Source: Oscillospiraceae bacterium (GTDB lineage Bacteria > Bacillota_A > Clostridia > Monoglobales > WRBX01). From it: a DNA stretch of 5,312 nt. The position numbers were made by a program, and so were the translations under genes. The stretch is taken from contig WRBX01000054.1 of assembly GCA_009784335.1 (NCBI GenBank), forward strand, positions 1-5,312. Direction: 5' to 3'. Of the stretch, positions 1 through 4,740 are shown piece after piece; positions within the stretch are counted from its first letter, which is position 1; each line of letters opens with the position of its first letter. The notes beneath the pieces were generated by a model. It did no database searches, had not been told where the DNA came from, and was given only the letters and a program-made list of their open reading frames with translations.

Positions 1-35
1 AAATTGCTCATTTTCGCTGATAAGTATCGGTAAAA

Positions 36-61
36 TTGTAGGGGCGGTCTGCGACCGCCCG
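36..61 (+). repeat. GGGGCG-hairpin repeat, copy 1
   Basis: TTGTAGGGGCG, the core GTC-TGC-GAC and CGCCCG form a perfect 8-bp stem with a 3-nt loop on the plus strand. After four extra bases the tail CGCACTT resembles the tail of copy 4. No gene is visible at 1-152, and this repeat pair plus the hairpin at 135-154 is all I see there. Confidence 0.8.
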
Positions 62-89
62 ACCGCACTTGCATCTATATTCAAGCTTT

Positions 90-115
90 CGGGCGAACAC
101 AGTTCGCCCCTACAA
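90..115 (-). repeat. GGGGCG-hairpin repeat, copy 2
   Basis: On the minus strand it reads TTGTAGGGGCG, the core AAC-TGT-GTT, then CGCCCG, forming a perfect 8-bp stem with a 3-nt loop. It stands head to head with copy 1. The outer parts of the two copies (35-46 and 105-116) form a perfect 12-bp inverted repeat. Confidence 0.8.
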
Positions 116-134
116 TCTATCGACGAATGCCAAG

Positions 135-154
135 AGTGCCGTAGGCACTTTTTT
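135..154 (+). terminator. Plus-oriented hairpin with T run
   Basis: AGTGCC, the loop GTA, and GGCACT form a 6-bp stem, with six T residues at 149-154 directly after it on the plus strand. In the minus direction the hairpin is followed by CTTGG, so it would terminate the rpmG-rplA operon poorly. It would suit a plus-strand transcript arriving from the left, but no such gene is visible in the window. Confidence 0.45.
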
Positions 155-338
155 ATTTGATTTTATTGTATAATTCAACTAAGTCGTTAGGTTTGTAGGC
201 AGCGGTGTTGAGCGGGCTTTTGGTTTCTTCTTTTTCGGTCGGCTTATTAACTTCCTTCTCGTGTTTCATAATAATTTTTAGCAAGCGCGTTTTCTTCAGC
301 GAGCTAAAATATGCTCTTAAATTTTTAAACTCTTTCAT
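153..338 (-). CDS. Hypothetical 61-residue protein after rplA
   Basis: The frame begins 6 nt after the rplA stop and encodes 61 residues, rich in Lys and Glu. It has a basic first half (KNLRAYFSSLKKTRLLKIIMKHEKE) and a C-terminus with AYKPNDLVELYNKIK. I recognise no family. The close spacing suggests co-transcription and perhaps coupling. However, the only ribosome-binding-like bases (GAGGG) lie about 15 nt upstream, so the start is weak. rplJ would be expected here in the usual order. Its stop codon lies inside the T run of a plus-oriented hairpin. Confidence 0.45.
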   Translation of the reverse strand: MKEFKNLRAYFSSLKKTRLLKIIMKHEKEVNKPTEKEETKSPLNTAAYKPNDLVELYNKIK

Positions 339-344
339 TTTATA

Positions 345-1031
345 TTAGCTATCCCTCGCGATGATTTTAATTCCCGGGCCCATGGTTGAGCAGACTGAAA
401 TTGAGCGGATATATGTGCCTTTTGCGGCGGACGGGCGGGCTTTTTGGATAGCGGCGAGGAGGGTTTCGAAATTCTTGAGGAGCTTATCCTTGCCGAAGCT
501 GGCTTTGCCGATTGGGCAGTGGATGATATTGGTTTTATCCAGGCGATATTCGATTTTACCGCTCTTGATTTCCTGCACGGCTTTTGCGACATCAGGCGTA
601 ACTGTGCCGCTTTTTGGGTTTGGCATGAGGCCTTTGGGGCCGAGAAGCTTGGCGGCTTTGCCGAGCGCGGCCATCATATCAGGCGAGGTTACGATAACAT
701 CAAAATCAAACCAATTATCTGTTTGGATTTTTTGAATCATTTCGTCTGCGCCGGCGAAATCTGCGCCGGCGGCCTTTGCCTCTTCCTCTTTTCCGGGCTT
801 AACAATGGCCAAAACTCGCACTGCCTTGCCTGTGCCATTTGGCAGGGCGACTGTGCCGCGCACTTGCTGGTCGGCATGACGGGAATCCACACCTAATTTG
901 AAATGCGCTTCGATGGATTCATCGAATTTTGCTTTTGCTGTTTGAACCACGAGTTCAAGCGCTTTTTCTGCTTCAACTGCTTCATTTGGCACGAGCTCCA
1001 TGCTCGCTTTGTAGTTTTTACCTCTAAACAT
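345..1031 (-). CDS. rplA: Large ribosomal subunit protein uL1
   Basis: The 228-residue protein has the normal length. L1 forms the mobile L1 stalk on 23S rRNA and helps release deacylated tRNA from the E site. In many bacteria it also represses its own operon by binding mRNA. Visible family features are [26 protein letters not shown] (34-59), the domain II part around 65-155, the signature [16 protein letters not shown] (130-145), and [14 protein letters not shown] before the C-terminal helix and strand. The start at 1031 is chosen because AAAGGAG lies just upstream and MFRGKNY is the family N-terminus. The 10-residue extension to 1061 has no site of its own. The gene is separated from rplK by a repeat-flanked ORF pair. 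No L1-binding leader was identified. Confidence 0.97.
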   Translation of the reverse strand: MFRGKNYKASMELVPNEAVEAEKALELVVQTAKAKFDESIEAHFKLGVDSRHADQQVRGTVALPNGTGKAVRVLAIVKPGKEEEAKAAGADFAGADEMIQKIQTDNWFDFDVIVTSPDMMAALGKAAKLLGPKGLMPNPKSGTVTPDVAKAVQEIKSGKIEYRLDKTNIIHCPIGKASFGKDKLLKNFETLLAAIQKARPSAAKGTYIRSISVCSTMGPGIKIIARDS

Positions 1032-1032
1032 T

Positions 1033-1068
1033 TTATTCTCCTTTTGGTGATAACGATACACAATTCAT
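1033..1068 (-). other. Possible 11-codon leader ORF overlapping the rplA ribosome binding site
   Basis: An ATG at 1068 lies 6 nt after GGGAG and opens a short frame ([11 protein letters not shown], stop TAA at 1035-1033). Its last codons are the AAAGGAG of rplA, and its stop is one base before the rplA start. Ribosomes finishing here could re-initiate at rplA, restoring coupling lost through the insertion upstream. It may equally be chance, since ORFs this short are frequent. Confidence 0.25.
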
Positions 1069-1102
1069 GCATATCTCCCACTTTTTTAACGCTACCGCTT
1101 TG

Positions 1103-1143
1103 CACACGGATGACACGGATTTTGACGGATTCACACGGATTTG
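1103..1143. repeat. ACACGGAT repeat array (left flank of inserted segment)
   Basis: CACACGGAT, GACACGGAT, GACGGAT and ACACGGATTT follow each other at steps of about 9-10 bp, upstream of rplA. From the outer end the order GCACACGGAT, ACACGGAT, CGGAT, CACACGGATTT parallels the other array read on the minus strand: GCACGCAGAT, AACGCAGAT, CGCAGAT, AACGCAGATTT. The related ATCCGTGTCATCCGTG tracts are known to me as dispersed repeats. Confidence 0.75.
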
Positions 1144-1153
1144 GTTTTATCTT

Positions 1154-1339
1154 TTAATGTTCCATATTTCCAATACTTGATAGTTCCTTATAAATATCAT
1201 ATGCTTTTGCTTCACCATTTCTTATTTTCTCATACAATTTTTCCCTATGCTCCTCTGCATCTTCACAATACAAATAATCAATTTCGTCATTCATTCGTTT
1301 GAAAATGCATCTTTGGCTAGGTCTTTCATCTAGTGGCAT
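1154..1339 (-). CDS. Small acidic protein of unknown function
   Basis: This ORF encodes 61 residues starting MPLDERPSQRC. The rest (DEIDYLYCEDAEEHREKLYEK and onward) looks helical and is rich in Glu. It has about 15 acidic against 10 basic residues and no family I recognise. The ATG at 1339 has GGGGGAG 5 nt upstream, almost the same site as the preceding ORF, which supports translation. Codons such as AGA, AGG and ATA and the low GC differ from the neighbouring ribosomal genes, hinting at a foreign origin. A basic plus acidic overlapping pair could be a two-component module such as toxin-antitoxin or a regulator pair, but nothing in the sequence proves it. Confidence 0.6.
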   Translation of the reverse strand: MPLDERPSQRCIFKRMNDEIDYLYCEDAEEHREKLYEKIRNGEAKAYDIYKELSSIGNMEH

Positions 1340-1511
1340 TAATGCTCCCCCTTTTCTGATTTCCTGCTATAAGCATTGCGGTTCTGGATTTCTTTTTTGG
1401 CTCAGTTCTGTTTTTGCGTTCAAGTTCAATTCTTTCAAATTTTTTAGTTTTTTGTGCCGGTTTTTTCTTATCGCTTGTAAAATTTAATGCTCTTAATATC
1501 ATTCTAACCAT
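1326..1511 (-). CDS. Small basic protein of unknown function
   Basis: This ORF encodes 61 residues that match no family I recognise. It begins MVRMILRALNF, then has a long Lys/Arg-rich stretch (KKKPAQKTKKF, ERKNRTEPKKKSR). There are about 19 basic against 5 acidic residues, so the protein should be strongly basic and could bind nucleic acid. A very strong AAAGGGGGGAG site sits 5 nt before the ATG at 1511, which supports real translation. The gene overlaps the next small ORF by 14 nt, with that ORF's ribosome binding site and start inside this gene's 3' end, a sign of translational coupling. It lies between rplK and rplA, where no gene is expected, and inside a pair of inverted repeat arrays. 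Signs of insertion are visible but the source is unknown. Confidence 0.6.
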   Translation of the reverse strand: MVRMILRALNFTSDKKKPAQKTKKFERIELERKNRTEPKKKSRTAMLIAGNQKRGSINATR

Positions 1512-1543
1512 ATGTTCTCCCCCCTTTATTTTTTAAGTTATCC

Positions 1544-1579
1544 CTTCGAAGTACGAGCGACCAATGGTCGCCCCTACAA
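1544..1579 (-). repeat. GGGGCG-hairpin repeat, copy 3
   Basis: Read on the minus strand it runs TTGTAGGGGCG, a variable core ACC-ATT-GGT, then CGCTCGTACTTCGAAG. It forms an 8-bp stem (one G-U pair) with a 3-nt loop. It lies between the ATCTGCG array and the first small ORF. It pairs with copy 4 as the two longest, most similar members (31 of 36). Confidence 0.8.
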
Positions 1580-1581
1580 AA

Positions 1582-1629
1582 AAATCTGCGTTAATCTGCG
1601 GTGCGAAGCATCTGCGTTATCTGCGTGCT
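1582..1629. repeat. ATCTGCG repeat array (right flank of inserted segment)
   Basis: ATCTGCG occurs four times (1584-1590, 1594-1600, 1610-1616, 1619-1625) at steps of 10, 16 and 9, just downstream of rplK. The right end reads ATCTGCGTTATCTGCGTGC. This matches ATCCGTGTCATCCGTGTGC on the minus strand of the 1103-1143 array at 14 of 19 positions, with only transitions. The two arrays are thus diverged copies in inverted orientation on either side of the small-ORF pair. Confidence 0.75.
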
Positions 1630-1633
1630 AATT

Positions 1634-2062
1634 TTATTCCTCTATAGTTATTCCCATGCTTCTTGCGGTGCCGGAAATCATTGATTCTGCGGCTTCGATT
1701 GAAGCGGCGTTGAGATCGGGCATTTTTGCTTCGGCGATTTTGCGGATAGAGGCCTTGGTGAGCTGCCCCACTTTTTCTTTATTAGGGATGCCCGAGCCTT
1801 TATCGATGCCAAGCTCTTTTAGAATCATGTTTGCCGCCGGCGGTGTTTTGGTAATAAAACTAAACGACCTATCGGCATAAACCGTGATAACAACGGGAAT
1901 AATTGTGCCCACTTGCTGTGCGGTTTTGTCGTTGAACTGCTTTGTGAAATCCACAATATTAACACCGTGCTGACCTAAAGCCGGCCCAACCGGTGGCGCA
2001 GGGGTTGCTTTTCCTGCGGGGATTTGCAACTTAATAAATCCTATAATCTTTTTCTCAGCCAT
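1634..2062 (-). CDS. rplK: Large ribosomal subunit protein uL11
   Basis: The 142-residue protein has the standard L11 length. Its N-terminal domain (about 1-70) carries the proline-rich segment [18 protein letters not shown] (19-36), the region that binds release and elongation factors and thiostrepton. The C-terminal domain (about 75-142) binds the 23S rRNA GTPase-associated centre. It ends with the family signature [13 protein letters not shown]. The start at 2062 is chosen for AAAGGAG 8 nt upstream and because the family begins MAEKKI. An in-frame ATG at 2092 lacks a ribosome binding site. Normally rplA follows within about 100 nt, but here some 600 nt of repeats and small ORFs intervene. 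Confidence 0.97.
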   Translation of the reverse strand: MAEKKIIGFIKLQIPAGKATPAPPVGPALGQHGVNIVDFTKQFNDKTAQQVGTIIPVVITVYADRSFSFITKTPPAANMILKELGIDKGSGIPNKEKVGQLTKASIRKIAEAKMPDLNAASIEAAESMISGTARSMGITIEE

Positions 2063-2100
2063 TTTGCTTGCTCCTTTGATTTTTGCTTCCATATTACAAG

Positions 2101-2130
2101 TAGTTAGTATTTAGCATTTAGTATTTAGAA
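2101..2130. repeat. TAGTATTTAG / CATTTAG direct repeats
   Basis: The units TTAGTATTTAG, CATTTAG and TATTTAG follow each other upstream of rplK. On the RNA strand this reads as CTAAATACTAAATGCTAAAT. Similar CTAAATACTAAATGC tracts are dispersed intergenic repeats in various genomes, from memory. I see no promoter with proper spacing in it. Confidence 0.5.
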
Positions 2131-2142
2131 TGAATGCAATTT

Positions 2143-2178
2143 CTTCGAAGTGCGGGCGACTAATAGTCGCCTCTACAA
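2143..2178 (-). repeat. GGGGCG-hairpin repeat, copy 4
   Basis: Read on the minus strand it runs TTGTAGAGGCG, a variable core, then CGCCCGCACTTCGAAG. The core is ACT-ATT-AGT, giving a hairpin of seven pairs plus one A/C mismatch at the base and a 3-nt loop. It matches copy 3 (1544-1579) at 31 of 36 positions. All five differences are transitions, and two of them are the two sides of one base pair (C-G to T-A). Confidence 0.8.
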
Positions 2179-2202
2179 CTCTTTCGCACTTTTGATATTA
2201 AT

Positions 2203-2219
2203 GATTTGCGAAGCAAATC
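2203..2219. repeat. GATTTGC-GAA-GCAAATC palindrome
   Basis: A 7-bp perfect stem with the 3-nt loop GAA (plus strand) lies in the nusG-rplK gap. No U tract follows on the minus strand. It shares the ATTTGC/GCAAAT core with the palindrome at 3221-3240 and may belong to a related family of small hairpin repeats. Confidence 0.6.
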
Positions 2220-2225
2220 TACCAC

Positions 2226-2257
2226 AGTTTTTCGTTTTGACTTTTTCGTTTTTCGTT
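2226..2257. repeat. TTTTTCGTT direct repeats at the nusG 3' end
   Basis: TTTTTCGTT occurs at 2228-2236, 2242-2250 and 2249-2257, and the last unit covers part of the nusG stop codon. On the RNA strand this is an AACGAAAAACGAAAAAG-type purine-rich stretch. It resembles low-complexity dispersed repeats in other intergenic regions and has no terminator shape. Confidence 0.55.
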
Positions 2258-2780
2258 AGTTTTCTAATTCCACTTGATCGAATTCTAAATCCACATCGGT
2301 TTCGCGGCCGAACATTGCCACCGTTACCGATACTTGCTTTTTATCCATATCGATTTCTTTCACTTTGCCTTTGAAGTTTTCAAGCGGGCCGCCGGTGATT
2401 AACACGGTATCGCCAACTTGATAATCAACCTTGATAATGATTTTTTCAACACCAGCATCCTCGATTTCGTCATTGGTGAGCGAGACTGCCTTGGAGGCAG
2501 GCCCAACGAAGCCGGTAACTCCGCGGGTGTTGCGCACGATGAACCAAGTTTCCTCGTTCATATCCATTTTTATGAACACATAACCCGGATATTTTTTGCG
2601 CTGAACCACGCGTTTCACGCCGTCTTTTATTTCGGTTACTTCTTCCATAGGAATTTTCACCTGCTCAATAACTTCCTGCATAGAGCGGTTTTCAATGATT
2701 TTCTCGAGGTTGGCCTTTACCTTATTCTCATAGCCGGAATAGGTGTGGACGATAAACCACTGTGTGTTAGTATTTGTCAT
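2256..2780 (-). CDS. nusG: Transcription termination/antitermination factor NusG
   Basis: The 174-residue protein matches full-length NusG (about 175-180). The N-terminal NGN domain runs from WFIVHTYSGYENKVK (8-22) through KYPGYVFI (63-70) and VRNTRGVTGFVGP (82-94). It contacts the RNA polymerase clamp. The C-terminal KOW domain (about 121-174) has VGDTVLITGGPLENFKG and the family signature MFGRETDVDLEFDQVE (156-171). It links polymerase to the ribosome or Rho. The start at 2780 has a GAGAG-like site close upstream, weaker than its neighbours' sites. This fits partial translational coupling to secE across a 16-nt gap. No domain is missing. Confidence 0.97.
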   Translation of the reverse strand: MTNTNTQWFIVHTYSGYENKVKANLEKIIENRSMQEVIEQVKIPMEEVTEIKDGVKRVVQRKKYPGYVFIKMDMNEETWFIVRNTRGVTGFVGPASKAVSLTNDEIEDAGVEKIIIKVDYQVGDTVLITGGPLENFKGKVKEIDMDKKQVSVTVAMFGRETDVDLEFDQVELEN

Positions 2781-2796
2781 TTACTCTCGCCCTTTC

Positions 2797-3156
2797 CTAA
2801 TGGTCGCAATCGTCGCCATGCACATGGTCATCATCTTCAAAATCATCCAGATTTATCGGAGTGAAAACACCGTTTTGATAGTAGCCGTTGATATTGCCCT
2901 CATCATCATAAGACCAATCTATATCGCCATAATCTTGCTGTTGATTGGCGTTATCCTTGTTGATTAGCCAGCCGGCACCGGCGCCAAAGCCCCAGTCGAG
3001 CACGGCGATAAAAATACCGACGATGATTGAGAGCACAATAACGATGATTGTGTTCTTGCGAACTAGTGCGGGGGTTGGGTAGGTAACTTTTTTAAGCTCC
3101 TTGCCTACATCTTTGAAGTAGTTTGATTTGCCTGATTTTTTCTCCAACATTGCCAT
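2797..3156 (-). CDS. secE: Preprotein translocase subunit SecE with acidic C-terminal tail
   Basis: SecE clamps SecY in the SecYEG channel of the cytoplasmic membrane. Residues 12-34 (NYFKDVGKELKKVTYPTPALVRK) match the amphipathic cytoplasmic helix of the family, including the KKVTYP motif. One membrane segment follows at about 36-58. One-helix SecE proteins of Bacillota are usually about 60-75 residues long, whereas this one has 119. The extra 54 residues (66-119) carry 16 Asp or Glu, only one Lys, and end in His111, His113, Cys117 and His119. By the usual topology this tail faces outside. The start at 3156 has GGGAG 8 nt upstream. The internal Met3 is less well placed. The gene sits 16 nt ahead of nusG, the classical secE-nusG pair. 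Confidence 0.92.
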   Translation of the reverse strand: MAMLEKKSGKSNYFKDVGKELKKVTYPTPALVRKNTIIVIVLSIIVGIFIAVLDWGFGAGAGWLINKDNANQQQDYGDIDWSYDDEGNINGYYQNGVFTPINLDDFEDDDHVHGDDCDH

Positions 3157-3180
3157 GTTTATTTCTCCCTTCGGTCGAAA

Positions 3181-3240
3181 TTAATTAATAATTAATAAAG
3201 AATAATGAATAATTATTGTGGAATTTTGCATGCAAAATTC
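3181..3240. repeat. AT-rich repeat with a perfect 20-bp palindrome
   Basis: The rpmG-secE gap holds a run of TTAATTAATAATTAAT-like units followed by a perfect palindrome at 3221-3240, GAATTTTGCATGCAAAATTC. No U tract follows on the minus strand, so it does not look like a terminator. It resembles dispersed ATTAATT-plus-palindrome repeats. It could form a hairpin in the operon mRNA between L33 and SecE. Confidence 0.65.
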
Positions 3241-3244
3241 TTAA

Positions 3245-3403
3245 TTATTTTTCTTCTTTGTGCGCGGTTTGTGCTCGGCAGAATTTGCAGAACTTTTTGA
3301 GCTCAATTCTGTCAGGCGTGTTCTTCTTATTTTTTGTTGTGCGGTAGTTTTGCTGGTTGCATGCTGTGCACTTTAGTGTTATATTTTTATCTGCTGCTGC
3401 CAT
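3245..3403 (-). CDS. rpmG: Large ribosomal subunit protein bL33, zinc-binding type
   Basis: The 52-residue protein begins [15 protein letters not shown]. Two CxxC pairs (Cys12/Cys15 and Cys39/Cys42) form the zinc ribbon of the C+ form of L33. The [21 protein letters not shown] core is typical, and the length is close to the usual 49-55. L33 sits near the E site of the 50S subunit. The start at 3403 is chosen because AAGGAG lies just upstream and the family begins here. A longer reading to 3484 would run through the promoter and the leader hairpin. It is the first gene of the operon, as is common for rpmG ahead of secE in Bacillota. Confidence 0.95.
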   Translation of the reverse strand: MAAADKNITLKCTACNQQNYRTTKNKKNTPDRIELKKFCKFCRAQTAHKEEK

Positions 3404-3425
3404 TATTTTTCTCTCCTTCTTACTT

Positions 3426-3452
3426 AAAAAGAAGCCCTCAATTAAGGACTTC
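3426..3452 (-). terminator. Hairpin plus U tract at the rpmG leader: terminator or 5' attenuator
   Basis: On the minus strand, GAAGTCCTT (3452-3444), the loop AATT, and GAGGGCTTC (3439-3431) form a 9-bp stem with two G-U pairs, followed by five T residues (3430-3426). This is the shape of an intrinsic terminator. Read-through RNA from the membrane-protein gene can form the whole stem. RNA starting at the overlapping promoter would begin inside the 5' arm and form only about 6-7 pairs at its extreme 5' end. It may therefore insulate the upstream gene while letting the ribosomal transcript pass, or it may attenuate that transcript. Confidence 0.65.
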
Positions 3453-3455
3453 GTT

Positions 3456-3484
3456 AGTATATTAACTTTTGCAAGTTTTGTCAA
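3456..3484 (-). promoter_or_regulatory. Sigma-A promoter of the rpmG-secE-nusG-rplK-rplA operon
   Basis: The -35 box TTGACA (3484-3479) is a perfect consensus. The spacer is exactly 17 nt, and the -10 box TATACT (3461-3456) matches five of six consensus bases. The expected transcription start is near 3450-3448. The -35 box contains the TGA stop of the upstream membrane-protein gene, so promoter and gene end share bases. It is the only strong promoter I see, and it drives the translation-machinery genes downstream. Confidence 0.88.
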
Positions 3485-4740
3485 CTTTTTTCACTATTTT
3501 GATTTACAAGGAATTTCATGACCATAATATCAATGCAGCAGCCGATGGTGAAAATAGGGAGCATAATGGTTTTAAAGGTGAATCGTGCGTGGATAACCGA
3601 GTGGCCTTTTGTGAAGTAGATATAGGCAATCGGAAGGATTATTAGGGCTGCTGCGGGCAAAAGCGCTGGGAATTCTTTTCTTTTGATAATTGCAAATATT
3701 ATCAGCGCGATTGCAATGCCGATGAATAGCCAAAGCATTAGATTTGAGGAATTTCCGTAGCCCACTTTGAAAACATTTTTGAGAATGTCGAATCCGCTGC
3801 CGTCGGTATATTTGCCGAGCTTGCCGAGAGATTCATTAAGGCGACCCGGGGAAATCATATAACCGAACACGAGAAATTTGCCGAACCATAATGCTAGGTA
3901 GCCGGCAAGCCATGCGATTCCGGCTTTGAATGCAAGGATGAGGTTTTTTTGCCAATCTGTGACTTTATTGCCGGTTAAAAGTAGCATTCCGACCGGCAAA
4001 ACAAATGTTACAAGCGGATAGGTTAGCATATCTACATAGGATGTTAACATGCCTATAATTAGGAAAACTCCGGTGGCATAAATCAGCGGTTTCTCTTTGA
4101 AGCCAAATTTCCAGATTACCAGTAGGCAAGCGAGCAGGGCGATTAGGGTGGGGGTGAAGAAGGTTTGGGATAGGTAGAGAGTACGAAAATCCAGCGCCCA
4201 GAGGGTTAAGAGCAGAAATACGATAGAGATATAGTTTTTTCGTCGGAATAGCAGATAGCAAATGAGCAACACTAGGGCACTGAGGATTATGGCGTTGATT
4301 ACTACGATTTGGCTATAGTTGAATACAGTGAGAAGCGGGCGCAGATAGAGTGCCCAGCCATGCCAATAATTGCCGTAGCTAAGCGACATATCTTGCTGCC
4401 GAATGAATTCCGACATGCTCATTTCAGGATTGAACTGCGGTGGGTGGTTTGGTGCATTAAGTGCGCTGAAAATTGGATGTTTGGAAGTGGCGGATTTTGA
4501 GATGCCGAGGATGAACACATTATTGGTGAAGGGATCCAAATCCGTTCGCGCGGTGTAGCCACTGGCATTTGCTTTGCTGACATTTTTTTGCACGGCTTTG
4601 TCGATAGGTAGCGTATATAGCCCAATTAGTAGAGCCGCAAGCAGAGCAAATATGGTAATGAAAATCACAGGTAGGCGAAAAAAATTATTGTAGATTTTGC
4701 TCTCGCCTATGCCGTAAATTTTGTTAAATAAAGTTTTCAT
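3481..4740 (-). CDS. Multi-pass membrane protein, uncharacterised GT-C-like family
   Basis: This is a 419-residue integral membrane protein. A first membrane helix lies at about 24-44. An extracytoplasmic domain follows at about 45-140, and then roughly eight more hydrophobic helices lie between 143 and 410. Motifs that look conserved are [14 protein letters not shown] (124-137), [13 protein letters not shown] (234-246) and [13 protein letters not shown] (379-391). I recall similar WHG-LRPLL, D-LTYP and HS-IH-FTF signatures in uncharacterised Clostridia membrane proteins near surface-polysaccharide genes, but no function is proven. A large first loop plus many helices fits the general plan of GT-C glycosyltransferases, which is inference only. 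The start at 4740 has a strong AAGGAG site 5 nt upstream. The gene begins inside the 3' end of the YfhO-like gene, and both may act in cell-envelope glycan assembly. Its TGA stop lies inside the -35 box of the rpmG promoter. Confidence 0.85.
   Translation of the reverse strand: MKTLFNKIYGIGESKIYNNFFRLPVIFITIFALLAALLIGLYTLPIDKAVQKNVSKANASGYTARTDLDPFTNNVFILGISKSATSKHPIFSALNAPNHPPQFNPEMSMSEFIRQQDMSLSYGNYWHGWALYLRPLLTVFNYSQIVVINAIILSALVLLICYLLFRRKNYISIVFLLLTLWALDFRTLYLSQTFFTPTLIALLACLLVIWKFGFKEKPLIYATGVFLIIGMLTSYVDMLTYPLVTFVLPVGMLLLTGNKVTDWQKNLILAFKAGIAWLAGYLALWFGKFLVFGYMISPGRLNESLGKLGKYTDGSGFDILKNVFKVGYGNSSNLMLWLFIGIAIALIIFAIIKRKEFPALLPAAALIILPIAYIYFTKGHSVIHARFTFKTIMLPIFTIGCCIDIMVMKFLVNQNSEKS

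Noticed and set aside
1032..1061. 10-residue N-terminal extension of L1
   Set aside because: No ribosome binding site for the upstream ATG, and the extension covers the AAAGGAG that serves the start at 1031.
335..1157. Other-frame ORFs across rplA (361-735 plus, 444-896 plus, 335-592 minus, 903-1157 plus, 893-1105 minus)
   Set aside because: They are shadows of the well-supported L1 gene, with no ribosome binding sites that decide a start and no recognisable protein.
1582..1629. ATCTGCG array as a CRISPR
   Set aside because: Units are only 7 bp with gaps of 2-9 bp, far below CRISPR repeat and spacer lengths, and no cas gene is present.
2063..2092. 10-residue N-terminal extension of L11
   Set aside because: No ribosome binding site before 2092. 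AAAGGAG precedes 2062, and family members begin MAEKK or similar.
2063..2255. A second promoter upstream of rplK
   Set aside because: TTGCAT and TAAATACT-like bases occur, but no pair with good -10 match and 16-18 nt spacing was found.
2150..2967. Plus-strand ORFs over nusG and secE (2150-2374, 2418-2864, 2743-2967)
   Set aside because: Antisense shadows of NusG and SecE, with no independent promoter or family match.
3157..3244. tRNA gene between rpmG and secE, as in some Bacillota
   Set aside because: The gap is AT-rich repeat with a palindrome. No cloverleaf or T-loop sequence is present.
3404..3484. 27-residue N-terminal extension of L33
   Set aside because: It would be translated from the promoter and leader hairpin. 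A proper AAGGAG site and the family N-terminus support 3403.
3965..4625. ORFs 3965-4261 and 4419-4625 on minus, and 4309-4500 on plus
   Set aside because: Alternative frames inside the 419-residue membrane protein, whose hydrophobic pattern is clear.
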